Positions 36,540-48,229 of a stretch of DNA of 64,000 nt are shown here, piece by piece. Within the stretch, counting starts at the first letter, position 1, and each line of letters opens with the position of its first letter. Under the pieces are notes generated by a model that was not told the origin of the DNA, did no database searches, and saw only the letters and a program-made list of their open reading frames with translations. Source of the stretch: Vitis vinifera (taxonomy: Eukaryota; Streptophyta; Magnoliopsida; Vitales; Vitaceae); NCBI RefSeq assembly GCF_030704535.1, contig NC_081811.1, forward strand, positions 733,501-797,500, read 5' to 3'. The position numbers and the translations under genes are program-made.

Positions 36540-36623
36540 TCTCTCTCTCACCTCTCGCCCCCCGTCCTCTCTCTCTCTCTCTCTCCATCCCTCCCTCCCT
36601 CCCTCTCTCTCTCTGTCTCTCTC
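36540..36623. repeat. Pyrimidine (CT)n-rich microsatellite tract
   Basis: Long CTCTCT runs interrupted by CCCTCCC and GTCTCT. Repeated dinucleotides keep several frames open here; these are not genes. Confidence 0.9.
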
Positions 36624-36782
36624 AAGTGGTGAGAGAGTACAACTCTCAACTCATCAACCATTGCCAAAGGACCAAGAGGCCTATAATGGAATCTCTCTCT
36701 CTCTCTTTCTCGAGTGATGAGAGAGTACAACTCTCAGCTCATCAACCATTGCCAAAGGACCAAGAGGCCTATAATGGAAAGC
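36621..36782. repeat. Tandem duplication, about 88-bp unit
   Basis: The unit starts CTCAAGTGGTGAGAGAGTAC at 36621 and again, with changes, at 36709 (CTCGAGTGATGAGAGAGTAC). Both contain ATCAACCATTGCCAAAGGAC followed by CAAGAGGCCTATAATGGAA. The copies are nearly identical outside the CT run, so the duplication is recent. Confidence 0.85.
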
Positions 36783-38945
36783 ATAATTGAGAAGGGGAGA
36801 TCAAGGCCCACATCTAAAGGGAGGAGTGTGCAGAGGTTGCTCTTATCTCTTCAGAGTCTTCACAACCCCACCTCATTTGGGGCTGTTCCTCTATCAATTA
36901 TGCTCCATTCCACGATCAAAAAATCACAATGAAGAGCCAAACCCAATGAGGCCCATGCATAGCCATGATTGAGGGAGATATGGGATGCTACCATATTGTC
37001 TAAAGCATGTGCTATTAATCCTCAACCCACATGTCATATTTACACTAAGATGTGGGATTTAAGTTTTGTAAATGTAATCAAGAGTTTTCAAATGATACAA
37101 CTAAGAGAAGTCAAAGTCCATTAGGGCTTAGCCTTATGGCCCTAAGTGTTACTCCAAGAAAGACTCACACCTATCTATCGACATAAAGAGAAGTTCAAAA
37201 GAATAAAACTACACTGGGGAGAAAGAGATAAAATGTGTTAGATGGGGTTGTCTGTCACCGTAGCTTTGATTTTGGTAGTGTTATTATTGAAAAAGTTGTA
37301 CTTCAAGCATGACACCCAAACTTGAAAAGGATGAAATAAATAAAAAAATTTAAAAAAATCTTATTTTAAGGGATGGAGCCAAAAACTTTGGTCAAAGATA
37401 TTCCACGAATCCACAGTAAGGTCAAAAAAATGCCACTAATGACCTAAAAAAAAATAGTGGGAAAAAAAGAGTACAAATACTAAGCAAATCACAAGGGCGA
37501 GAGAGTGTTGTATACTTCCGCAACCCAATTCATTTTCCATGCGCTCCACCCAAGCACCTACTTTTTCTCATCAACCAAACAAAAAAACTGATAAATTCCA
37601 TTCATAGGCTAAGTCGGTTTGAGTTTTGATAATCATAAAGATTAGTTCCATTAAAAAGTTTCGAAAATTGACTTTGTCAATCCAATTTTCATTTTTTTTT
37701 TTATCTTATAACCTATAAAAATGAAATCAAACCTATACTCTAAGACCATCTTTTGTAATTTATGTTTGATGAATTTTTTTTAATATTTATTATTTTATAT
37801 ATTTTTAAAATTTTATTAAAATAATTTCTTATTATTGAATCATTAAAATATTTTGGACTAAAAATTTAAAATATATTTTAAAGACTTAAATTAATTTATA
37901 TCTAATTTGAAACTAAAAACCTTAAACAAACTTGATTTGATTTTTTATCACAAAATATCAGTTTAATTTTTATTTAAACATAAATAAGAGATATCAATTC
38001 GACTAATTATTCCTTCAAAAATTAATCCAATCACAACATTTCATACCCCTAATATGTATGGTAATTTTTTTTTTCATTTTTTTTTTGAGATTTTTTTAAG
38101 AATAAATTATATTAAAAAACAAGTTGATAGTGTTTTTTAGTATTTTTTTTATATAAAATATTATAAGAAACCATTAAAAATGTGGAGAATATTTTCAAAA
38201 AATTTAAATTATATACAAAGATATGATACTTCTACAAAATAAAAATATAAAAATCGTTTTTCATATCCAAGCTTGAAAATAACTAAAAACTGATGTTAAA
38301 ATCTATTCTCCAAAATTGATGATACATTCTCAACAAACCCTAACACTAAAAATCTTGCTGGGAAAAATCTAAAAATCTATAGCTTTGTGGCTTAGATCAA
38401 GATAGCCCTTCTATGGGCACACATAAGAAAAAACATCTAAGAGATGTGGCCACTGGCCACCGATGAAGAGAAACAAAAAAGAGTGAGAAGAGGAAATTGG
38501 ATGATATGATGATGATGGGTCTGCCTGCACTGCAGCAACCCAGCATGCCAAAGAGGGGCTCTGACCATTATGTTCAGAGCAACGGCCATGGAATTATTAC
38601 CCCAAAGCATAGAGACAAAACCCCAACACGTCAATTAATTAGTTTCCACTCTGCTTTAATGCTAAAGACATGGCTTTTTTTGAAGAGTCAAATCATCTTT
38701 TCTCAATTATTAAATTCTTAAACCCTCACACCCACACACATTTGCAAAAGCCATTGCTTTCATTTGCCTGGATTTCAGGTGAACCACCATGGATTTTACA
38801 CAATAATTTCTCTTTTGGGAACAGGGAAAAAAGGGGGGGTGGGGAAGAGAAGGGGGAAAATGGGACACAAAGAAAGCAAGAAAAAAGAAAATATAAAATA
38901 AACAAAGGGGAAGAGCTTCTTGGTTTTTCCCTCAATTTGTTAAGT

Positions 38946-41900
38946 TCAGAATACCAACTTCCTGCGAGATGCTGCTGCTGCTGCTTGGGCACGAACTTTC
39001 CCGGAAAATGCAGCTAGGTCTCTGATTGTTTCGCCTACCAGGTCCCTGAATATCAGCCTTTCGATGTACAGGACTGCCTCTGACATTTCCACGTGGCAGT
39101 CTCCCCACCCAGTGATGGCATCACCAGCCAGATCTTTCCTCAGCACACCACATATGATGTCAAACAAGTCTTCAGACGCTTCCCTCTCTCGAATTCTGAT
39201 AAATTCAGCCCAAATTTGCTGCAATGAAGACTTCCCAGAATTCGAAATCGAGATGGCCTTCCATGGGGGCAATTTACTCTTCTGGTTGATGATTTCAGTG
39301 ATGGTATCGAAGATGAGCCTCCTTTGCAGCCTGGAGACTTTGGAGGTGTCCTTGCCCTTGAGGGATTGTTGCTCCTCCAGCAACAAAAACACATCAGAGT
39401 CCTCAGGGTGGTAGTTTGAGGCCTGTAGGATCTCAGATACATAGATGAAATCACAGTCCTCTGGTTTCTCCTCAAATTTCAATTCAACAGCTGAGGCTTC
39501 TGGGCTCCCAACTTCGTCTTCCAATTCTGCTGATCAAAATTAAACCGAAAGGATTAAAACCCAAATTAGACCCTAATCCTAAAAGCCAAGTAAGAGAATT
39601 GTGAAAATGGGGAAATGTCAGTGGGTAACAGCAAGTATATTCCCCTACAGGAAAGAGGAAGAGAGAGTACAGAAAACATCTCTTCTCAATTCAGGTACCG
39701 TTCTTCCACCACTACTACTACTACAGAGGAGTGGTTTCAGTCACTTATCATGCTATTTAATACTGTCATCGATTACAGGTACAGTTCATCAATGACCCCA
39801 CTTTGACCAACAGACGCCGTCACCCATCTCCCATCACTCATCACCCATCATTCATCCGACGATCATCATCTCTTGCAGCCTGCTAACATGAGGCAAGATG
39901 ACCCAGATGCTGGTGGAGGGTTTGGGATTAGGTGCGAGACTCTGCTGGGATCACTAGCGTGGGCTAGCGAACTCTAGGTGTGTGATGATGATTGATGAGA
40001 AGATGAATCTGAAAAATGGAGGCAGATATGGCAGTGTCCTACCTCTGAAATCAATGCTCCGTTTCATGACAGGCGAGGGTGACGACTCGTCCTTGTAAAA
40101 CGACGAATCGAGAACAGAGACTGGACTCGGGTGCAACTCGGAAGCTGTGATCTCAGCTATGCTGTGAAGCAGCTTGTCACATCTCTCTAGGAGGTTTCTT
40201 CCTTCGAGCTTTGATCTCTGCAACTGCATCATCTTGTTTAATTAATCCAATGATTAATCGCAAACTAAGGGTTACTTATAAGATTAATCTCCGTTCATTT
40301 TACCTCTGTATCGCTGTGCGAAGAAGTGCTGATGCTGCCCTCGGAAATGGAGGATGATTCATCCTCAACCGGAACTGGGACCGGAGAACAAATCTCTGCA
40401 GTCGGTTTCTTGTTTCTCGGTGATCGGCAAATTGTGTGGTCGGGTCCGGTTCTCCTAGGGCTGAGTTTAGGAGAGTGAACCGGAGAGACTCGTCTCAGCT
40501 GGGGAGTCGAATCGATTGGTTTTCTCTGTACTTCGACGTGGAGAGCTTTTCTCGTGGTGAGTGAACTCGAGCTCTTGACGCTGCTCTCAGAGCGAGTTGG
40601 GGAACCCGAATTCTGAGCTCTGGCTTGGTTTCGCACGTTTCTTGGACTCACAGAGGGCATGGTTTCGCCGGAGAGATTCGCATTCCGGCGGACCACTGGT
40701 TTTGTTCTGGAAGTTGGAGGTGGGGATTCTTTTCCGGTTCTTAGTGGGCGGTGAGTGGACGCCGGTGATCTCCCCGGCTTCATGACAACGATGGGAGATT
40801 CGTCGTGTGGGAACGACAGGTCGTAGACTAAGTTTCTGTGGTTGAATTGGTTTGTGGGCTTCTTAGTATGAAGAAGACCTTTGAGCTGCAGTGCCTCGAG
40901 GATTTGCTTCAGTGTTTCTAGATCCTTGGCGGGTTCATCGATTCCTCTCATCTTCAACCTCCTCTCGATCTCTCCGTAGATGGATACAGTCTGCTTTGGC
41001 TCAGGGAAGAAATCTTCCGAGTCGAAGAAACTCTTCCTCTGTTGAGGCGATTTCCACTGTGACGAACCCAAGCCTCTCTGCAGCGCTCTCGGCGGTTCGG
41101 CTTTTACATTTCGTACAGGGTACTCCATTGGATATGGATCCAGAGCTCTACCATTGGATGCTCTGTGTCCAATGCTGGCATTGTCTCTGATCACATTGCT
41201 TGAAATGCTGCTTCCCAAATTCGATTGTTGGGATTGCTTCAGCTGAAAATTGTTTCCGTCAACGAACCGGCACTGAAGGAGATCCTTGGAGACTCTAGAC
41301 TCCGAAGCAGATCTCCGTAGCTCAGCTTTCTTCACAGGCTCAGGGCATGAATGCGGCAACTGCTCGAGCCCCATGAGCCGAGCGATGACGCTCGGAGATC
41401 GACGCTGCTTATCTCCATCGTCGGCGGCAGCCTCCGCAGAGTTCTCGAACCTGTTCGCCGACAAAATCGCTGCATTTGTGCGGATCTCCCTCGGGTAAAG
41501 GCTTCCCTTGGCGTCAACAGTGGCTCTGCTGTCCAGAGAAAGCCTCGGAGCTTCTTTGAACTTCCACGACGACCTCGTCCCCTCCTTGAATTCGAATATC
41601 GGTAGAGGAAGCGGCAATTTCGCCTCTCCATTCGACGGAGTCACAATCTCCGGCCCTGGAGACCGTTCCTCCGGTGCAACAGGTGGCTTCAACCGGTCTG
41701 GTGACGGCACCGATCCGGGATGCTCTTGTTTCTCCAATTCCCTCACAACCACCGGAGATCCCTCAGATGACCCCGACTCCGATGCATCCACCGCCTGACA
41801 GTCCCAGCAAAACAGAATCAGTCAAAATGCACCAAACCCCCAACAAAACAAAATAAATAAATAAATAAAAAGAAAAAAAAGGTGGAGACTAAGGGACGGA

Positions 41901-42076
41901 AACCGACAACTCACCGGAGATGGAGGCAGGCGTTTCGTCGCGTACAGTCTTTTCCCATTGAGAATCTGATTCCGATCAAAAATCTGAAGGAAACCAGCCA
42001 TACACCCCATCTGCTTCTCTATCTGCTTCTCCAGATTCTGGTCATGTATTATTCCTGTCGTCATCTTTCCGGCCAA
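38946..42076 (-). CDS. TRM family protein, LONGIFOLIA/TRM5-like
   Basis: Four exons on the minus strand: 42076-41915, 41794-40304, 40223-40043, 39526-38946; 2415 nt, 804 residues, GT-AG introns. TRM proteins bind TON1/OFP partners and organise cortical microtubule arrays, influencing organ elongation and division plane. Motifs in order: N-terminal KQMGCMAGFLQIFDRNQIL (21-39), WKFKEAPRLSLDSR (131-144), the SVIARLMGLEQLP motif (189-201), a YGEIERRLK and LETLKQILEAL block (about 324-358), PIVVMKPG (about 388), SPVSVLDSSFYKDESSPSPV (583-602) and a C-terminal DUF4378 domain (about 637-785) with YIERLIFRDLVGETIRDLAA. The protein ends after an alanine run encoded by CTG/GCA-like repeats. The start could instead be Met5 (MTTGIIHD). 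It looks closest to Arabidopsis TRM5, whose gene is near VTE3 there too (from memory). Exon 3 could begin six bases later. Confidence 0.9.
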
Positions 42077-42187
42077 ATTTCTCAGTTCCGGTGACTTCTC
42101 TCTCTCTCTCCTTCTCTTAAATCTCCATCTCTACATTTCTCTCTCTAGAATCACTCTTCCTCCGTCATCTTCTCCCGCTATTCCAGT

Positions 42188-42196
42188 CTTTTAAAG
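42188..42196 (-). promoter_or_regulatory. TATA-like box of the TRM gene
   Basis: Minus-strand CTTTAAAAG, about 115 bases upstream of the start codon, followed by a GA-rich leader (the plus-strand CT runs at 42098-42155). A weak match to the consensus. Confidence 0.35.
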
Positions 42197-44746
42197 GGTG
42201 AGCCTCAAAATTTTCCTAAAATAACAAAACTGCCTCCCCAGTTTACCATAATAGTGTTTGGGCCCGAGTTAGAGTTGTGAATATGAGAAAATTAGAGGAC
42301 TGGAATTGCAGAAGAGGCACAGAGTGCACAGACAGACCTGCACCTGCAGGTGAGGCTCCGTGGGTAATGCTCTACGTGTCAGACTCCCACCCCCTTGAGT
42401 TTCGAAAGTTTGAACGTCCACCATTTTCTTCTCCCTTTTTACCATTCTGCCCCTCGTTCTACGCTCTTCCCACAGGGCTCTTCTGTCATTTCAGTCATAA
42501 CCGAACTTGGGGGTCTCAGATCCGATACATTTGTTCTCTCTCCGTTTTTGTCCATTTGCCCTCTTTTCGCCACGTAAGCAACAAAATCAACACCCTTTTC
42601 GCAGGGTCCTGATTGGTTGATTAATTCATTACTAAATTATTTTAATATTAAATTTTACAAATTAATTTAGGGTTGCTTTGTAACGGCTGCGGACAAAAGT
42701 TTCTATATTTAAAATCAGAAAACCTTTTAATAAACTTTAAAAAAAAAAACAATTTCTTATAATTTATTTGTTTTTTAAGAATAAATTTAAGGTTTTTAAA
42801 TTTTTTTATAGAATATTCTAAGTAATAATTAAAAAAAATAAAATATATTTCAAAAATTTTTATTTAGACAAAGGTGTAGAAAATAAGTCAAAAAGCTATT
42901 TTTTATAATTGAATTTTCAAATGAAATAATAATTTTAAAAATTATTTCCAAAAATAAGTCTTTAGCTTTTAAGATTTTTTTTTAGAGTAATTTCCATCAT
43001 AAATTTTGTTTAAATATCCACTAATTTTTTAATCAATTATCAAAATTTTCACATACAAATTTTCAATATATTATTATTATTATGATTATTATTCTAAGGT
43101 GACCCTCCATCTTGGCTATGTGGTGAGAAATGGATTGGAAATGGATAAACCAGAACTGGGGACGTTGAGAAGATCAGAGCCGTTGATGGGGCATACCGAG
43201 GTGGGGACCCATGTGCACCATTCACATGATGGAATTAAAAGCGGTCAAAGCAACAGGAGTCACGAGTGGTGATGATGCGAGAGAAAAAGCGTCGTAAAAA
43301 GGGTAATTCTTGGAGGGCATTTCCGGAAAATCACTGAGACGGACTCCTGCACTGGAGTCCTGACGGAGCATACGAGGAAGTCCGTTTTGGGAAAAGGAAA
43401 GGAAAGGGCCAAAAAGAAAAAGAAAAAAACCACACACAAAAATAGCCACGTGGCATCAGGATGGGGTTGGAATATCAAGTGTGGCGGGCACCACGTGTCC
43501 ATATCGAGAAAGCCCATGCAGAAAATCATTGGCGTCCAAGTGACCAGCTTAACCATATAAAATGCAGATTAAAAATTTTTAAATTTATAAAATAATAATA
43601 TTATCTAAAATAATATTTGGAAGGTTTCACAAATTAGGTTAGTAATTTAATTTAAATATACTAAAAAAAATTAATAGTATTACATAAAGTGATAATTATT
43701 ATGAAGTAATAAGTATTTTTCATGTAAAATATTTTTGTTAACTAAAATTTAAAATTTTTATTCTATAAATTTGGTACTTTATATTAATAAGAATAAAAAT
43801 GTCAATTTCAATTATTTTAAAAAATTAAATTACATTTCATAATAATATTAATATTTAAAGAATAAATTAGAGTAATAAGTTTTAAATTAATAAATTAAAT
43901 TAAATGTTAAGTGTTTTAATTTATAAAATATTAAGTCCTTTTATCAAGGGTATATTTATTTCCTAAAAAGTTGAGGGAAAAGATAAGAGAAAGGAAATAG
44001 AAAAGAAAAGAAAAGTGAAAAAAAAAATTATTTTATTTCAATTATTTATATTTTTTCCTTATTTAAAAGTGTATAAGTTTTAAATTAATTTAAATTATAT
44101 TTTACTTTATTTTTTATTTTTTTGACAAATTACATATGAGAAAATAATTTTTTAATATTATTTTTATTTAGTATTTTTCAGAAATCGTGTTTTATACTAT
44201 AATGATATAGTTAAAAAATAATTAAACTCCTTGGAACTTGTAATTTTAGAGTGATTTTAGTAAAAATATTTTTAAATAACATTTTTAGTATAAATCCCTT
44301 TATAAAAAAAAAATCAATTAGTATTTGTATAGAGTTTGTTGGAGAATAATTTTGGGAGAATTAAGAGTATTTCATAATTTTTAGAGATGGTTTTTATAAA
44401 AATAGAAATCAGGAATTTAAAATATTTTTTTTATATTCAAACATATTCTTTTTTATTATTGTTAGAATACTTGATTTTAATGAAGTCACTATCAGTGTTT
44501 TTGAAACAGAGAAAACATTTTGAATATGTTTGAAAGTATTTTTATTTGAAGTACCGAAATCGTTTTCTCTTAAAATAATTTTAGGAGAGTCATATATAAA
44601 AAAAAAATTAGATTGTTTTTAAAAAAATCTAAATAATTATTTATAATTTTTTTTGGAGAAATATTTAACAGGTCATTTATAATTGATTTTTTAGAATTAT
44701 AAATGATAACACCCTATTTTTCTTAAAAAAACTTTTTAAATTAAAA

Positions 44747-44749
<3 letters not shown>

Positions 44750-44784
<35 letters not shown>
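44750..44784. repeat. (AT)n microsatellite
   Basis: About 17 uninterrupted AT dinucleotides following TTAAAAATG, ending in ATCACTTCC. Confidence 0.95.
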
Positions 44785-44787
<3 letters not shown>

Positions 44788-44989
44788 TTCCAAGAGTGCT
44801 CTAAGGACTACAGCTTCCAAGAAAGCACCAAGAAGGTTAGGACACTTTTTTAAAGCTCTGTTGAACTACTTTTGATTATATATATTACAGTGGGTTAGAT
44901 GGTTACATTTATGTCCAAATGGCTCATAGCATTTCACTCTTTAATTTTTGTCTTTCACAGAACAGACGTAGAATTATAAAAATAAATGT

Positions 44990-45215
44990 AGTGGATATTG
45001 TGAAGGTGGTGCCCTGGCAGGGCACTAGGGCCACAAAATTCCCAAATTCCAGGACACCCATTCCCCCTAGGAAATTCATTTCCGGCCTTCCACCAGGGCC
45101 GCCCGTTCTAGCACTTTTTGGAACACCCATTTGTCCTACTGCACTGGTGGGCACCTTCCCTATCCTAGTTGCCCCACCACCCCTTGTGGATGCTCCATCG
45201 CCTCATGTTTGATAT
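44990..45215. other. GC-rich patch open on both strands
   Basis: In strongly AT-rich surroundings, a frame on the plus strand reads RTPIPPRKFISGLPPGPPVL then CPTALVGTFPILVAPPPLV (Pro-rich), and one on the minus strand reads VPTSAVGQMGVPKSARTGGP then GGRPEMNFLGGMGVLEFGNF (Gly-rich). The latter resembles low-complexity secreted or cell-wall proteins. No start, splice or UTR context could be fixed; it may be a gene fragment. Confidence 0.25.
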
Positions 45216-48070
45216 GATTTCCGAGTATAATTTGGATTTATTATATTTTTCATATATTTGAATTAAGTAAAATTTGTATTATTACATCATCCAGACATTA
45301 TATTTTGATTGATTCGTAGAGTATAAATTTGATCCAAATTAACTTATTTAATAGTCATTTTTTATTAACTTGATTATTTACCCCGTATTATACTTGGGTT
45401 CATGATTTTAATCAAACTATTATTAATATCGTGTTTTGATTAGCTTTTTTTTTTTCAACTTTAACTAGAAGTTGAAGTTAAAATTAATATTATAAGTTTC
45501 AAAATACTTCAATATTATGGCTTTTTGTATAAATCAAAATAAAACTTTCGTCGAGAGTAACACTTTCATATTACTTTTTCTTAATTCATAAACATTAATA
45601 AAATTATTCAAACAATAATATTAATTGAGTTCAAAAAACCTTCGTACATACCGAGTCTTTTAAGTTATTGGGAAAAATGTGATTTTTGTATAAAAAAATA
45701 AAACAAAAACATCTAATTTGCAAGCTTTGAAATTATTACATTTAACTCAAAATAATTAGGATTTCATTCATCTTTATGTTAAGAATAATACTCTATGACT
45801 ACATTTTAATAATACAGGTACAACTTTTAACTTAACATCTTGATATTTAATTTAAAATTTTTTAATTATTCTTAAAAAGATCTTCTTCTTTTTTTTTTCT
45901 TTTTTGTTTTTTGATTTTGTTTTTGTTTTTCTTTTCTTTAATATACCAAAACACAACTTTCCACTTGAATTTTTTGAAAAAAAAAATTTGTTTTTTTGTT
46001 TTGTTTTTGTTTTATGTGCAAATTATGAGGTCCACTCGAATCAAATCTTTTGGTAAACTTTTGTGGATTTTGTTGATTTTGTCTCTTATTAATTGGGATT
46101 TATTCTTCCAATGATAGTAGGGTTACTGTTCTAAGTAAGAGCTTGATTGAGTAGTTCTATGAGCTTCTTCGCTTATGGTTTCAACAAACTCTTAATGGAA
46201 TAATTTGATCTTAACCATTCTTAAATTTTTGTTTTTTATTTTTTTTGCTTTAAATTTTAGTAGTCTTCGTTAATTTTGATATGTTTTATTTATATAAAAA
46301 AATAAAATAAATAATTTTTTATTTTCTTTGCATTAATTTGAAATTGTATTTTGAAAACATGATTTTTTTATTATTAAAAAATGTCAATTAGTTTTCAGGA
46401 ACAAGATCTCTTTGGTGTAGTAGTTTGAAGAAGATAAAGCATGTTCATACTTGAAATGGAAAAGCACATACTACAGATCATTGACAACAGCCAAAACCTC
46501 AAACCACAATGCCAGAAGGGAGGAATTTAATTGCAGCAAGTACTTTGTCTTCCACAAGAGGGAGAAAAGAAAACCTAAGTTTCCTGCCAACCAAACAGAC
46601 CCCTTTTTCCTTTACAGTCCCATGACAGATACTGGTATGGCTGGGGTGTACATGTATGATAGTTGGGCTCCCCCCCATTAATCATCAGAATTGGAAGTGA
46701 AGCTGTCACCCCATGTGTCATGTCTTTAAGACAAAAGCCACCATAGCCCCCCCCTCCCTCTCAGTTGCACCATGTGCATCCAGCAGTCAGGATTTTGAAA
46801 AAAAATATGGTAATTTTTAAAAAAAATATTTATTCAAATATGACACTTTTAAAACAATTTTCAAATATAAAAGTTATCTTTTAAAGACAATTTTCAATTG
46901 AATTTTTTTGAGTGTGTAGTAAATTAATAAATAATTCTAAAAATATCATATTTTAATAAATATTTTTAAAAATTATCATTATTATTATTTTTTTCAAAAT
47001 CTCCTAATAGTATGCATGCATGCATATGCTTCTCCCCCTATGGGATTTTTTTTTTATTTTTTTACAAAATTATTAAAATGTTGTAAACCTACCATCCTTT
47101 TCATATGTGTTGTCCTTGGCCAAATTATTATAGAAAAAGCATGCAGACCCTTTTTCTACCTTTTATCTCTGCTTTTTTCATTAACCCACATGCACTTCAG
47201 ATCTGCTCATCTGCAGATGCCCCTCCTCTGAGCTCCACTTTTCATAAATATAATCTCAACCATTGATCTGACCACTAACTGTAAAATAAATAAATAATAC
47301 ATATATTTTTTTTAGTGAAAATTTTTTTGGAGGGTCCCCACCCTTTTCAAGTCCCCATGTCCTGGTTATTTGAATGTGGTGAGAAAGCACAGTTTCCAAT
47401 CTGAAACTCCCATGTTCTATCACCCACCCACCACCATCTTCTGCTGCTGCCCACATTCCCTAATATTCTAATGTCTCTAACTGGATTTCACATTCCCTTG
47501 AATCTCTATGTAGGAAAAAGTTAGGCAGTGATTAGGAGGGCACTGCAGTGTAATATTCAAGGCACCCCCCCCCCCACCTTTGAGTGTTGTCCAATGAGAT
47601 GTGGGGTAATATTTGTTTATAGGGTACCCTAGAATTGACAGATTGGGTTATAGATACATAGGCATATGGAAGGAGAATATTCAAAGTTTTGGAGGGAAAT
47701 GTGCCCTTATTATTTTCAATTTTTCATGTGTATATATTGCTGCCCCCCATATGCTTGACGAATGCCTAAGCATATATTATATTTGGAAAATGCAGTGATT
47801 GGGCTAAATGGATATGAGAATGCTGAATCAATCATGAAGAGATGGGATTCTGATTCCTCCCTCCTTCCCTCTCTCTCTCTCTAGGGTTTAGCAGTTGGAC
47901 CACTTTGAAGATTTCTACTAGGTCCAACTATCCATTATCCAGATGTACCTATACATATTTTATTCTTCATTTGGACATGTTCATCTTACCATATGCTTCA
48001 GTATTTTCCCACACCCCTCCAAATTCTCAGTGACAACACCCACTTGCAAAATACTCGGCTTAAAGAGTAA

Positions 48071-48218
48071 GATTATGTTTGCTTCTTGAAAAGTATTAAG
48101 AAAAAGAAAAAAAATATTAAAATAAATAATTTATTAACTTTAAATTTATTTTTCTTTTTTTCTTCTTTTACATTTTCTTATATTTTATTTTCTTTAAATT
48201 TTCCGAACCAAACATAGC
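48071..48218. mobile_element. MITE-like family B copy (about 150 bp)
   Basis: The left end reads GATTATGTTTGCTTCTTGAA and the right end on the minus strand ATGCTATGTTTGGTTCGG, matching the termini of the copies at 8937 and 9538. The interior is A/T-rich and shorter than in the other copies, implying an internal deletion or a different subfamily. Confidence 0.55.
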
Positions 48219-48229
48219 ATAAAAGAAAA

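Larger units (their letters stand above)
32351..38945. other. Intergenic region between D27 and the TRM gene
   Basis: No gene could be supported. It contains an R1 repeat copy (32686-32770), a 78-bp tandem duplication (33225-33379), a 49-bp tandem duplication (34272-34368), related AT-rich blocks at 34610-34970, a CT-rich tract with an 88-bp duplication (36540-36782), and AT-rich DNA at 37680-38330. GC-moderate islands near 33670-33970 and 36360-36960 have overlapping open frames in several phases but no recognisable protein. Confidence 0.5.
42600..48070. other. Intergenic region, left part
   Basis: AT-rich, with no gene model I can support. Items inside: CACGTGG/CACGTGTCC G-box cores near 43446 and 43492, an (AT)n run at 44750-44784, and a GC-rich patch at 44990-45215. 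The open frames at 46451-46681, 47016-47231 and 47256-47456 are isolated and match nothing known. A 13-C run sits at about 47566-47576. Confidence 0.5.

Noticed and set aside
36405-36932. Several open frames rich in Ser, Leu and Pro, or Arg and Glu
   Set aside because: They come from CT/GA dinucleotide repeats, which keep frames open by composition.
43341-43360. Perfect inverted repeat GGACTCC-TGCACT-GGAGTCC
   Set aside because: A seven-base stem is too short to mean much alone, and there is no neighbouring gene end or repeat copy.
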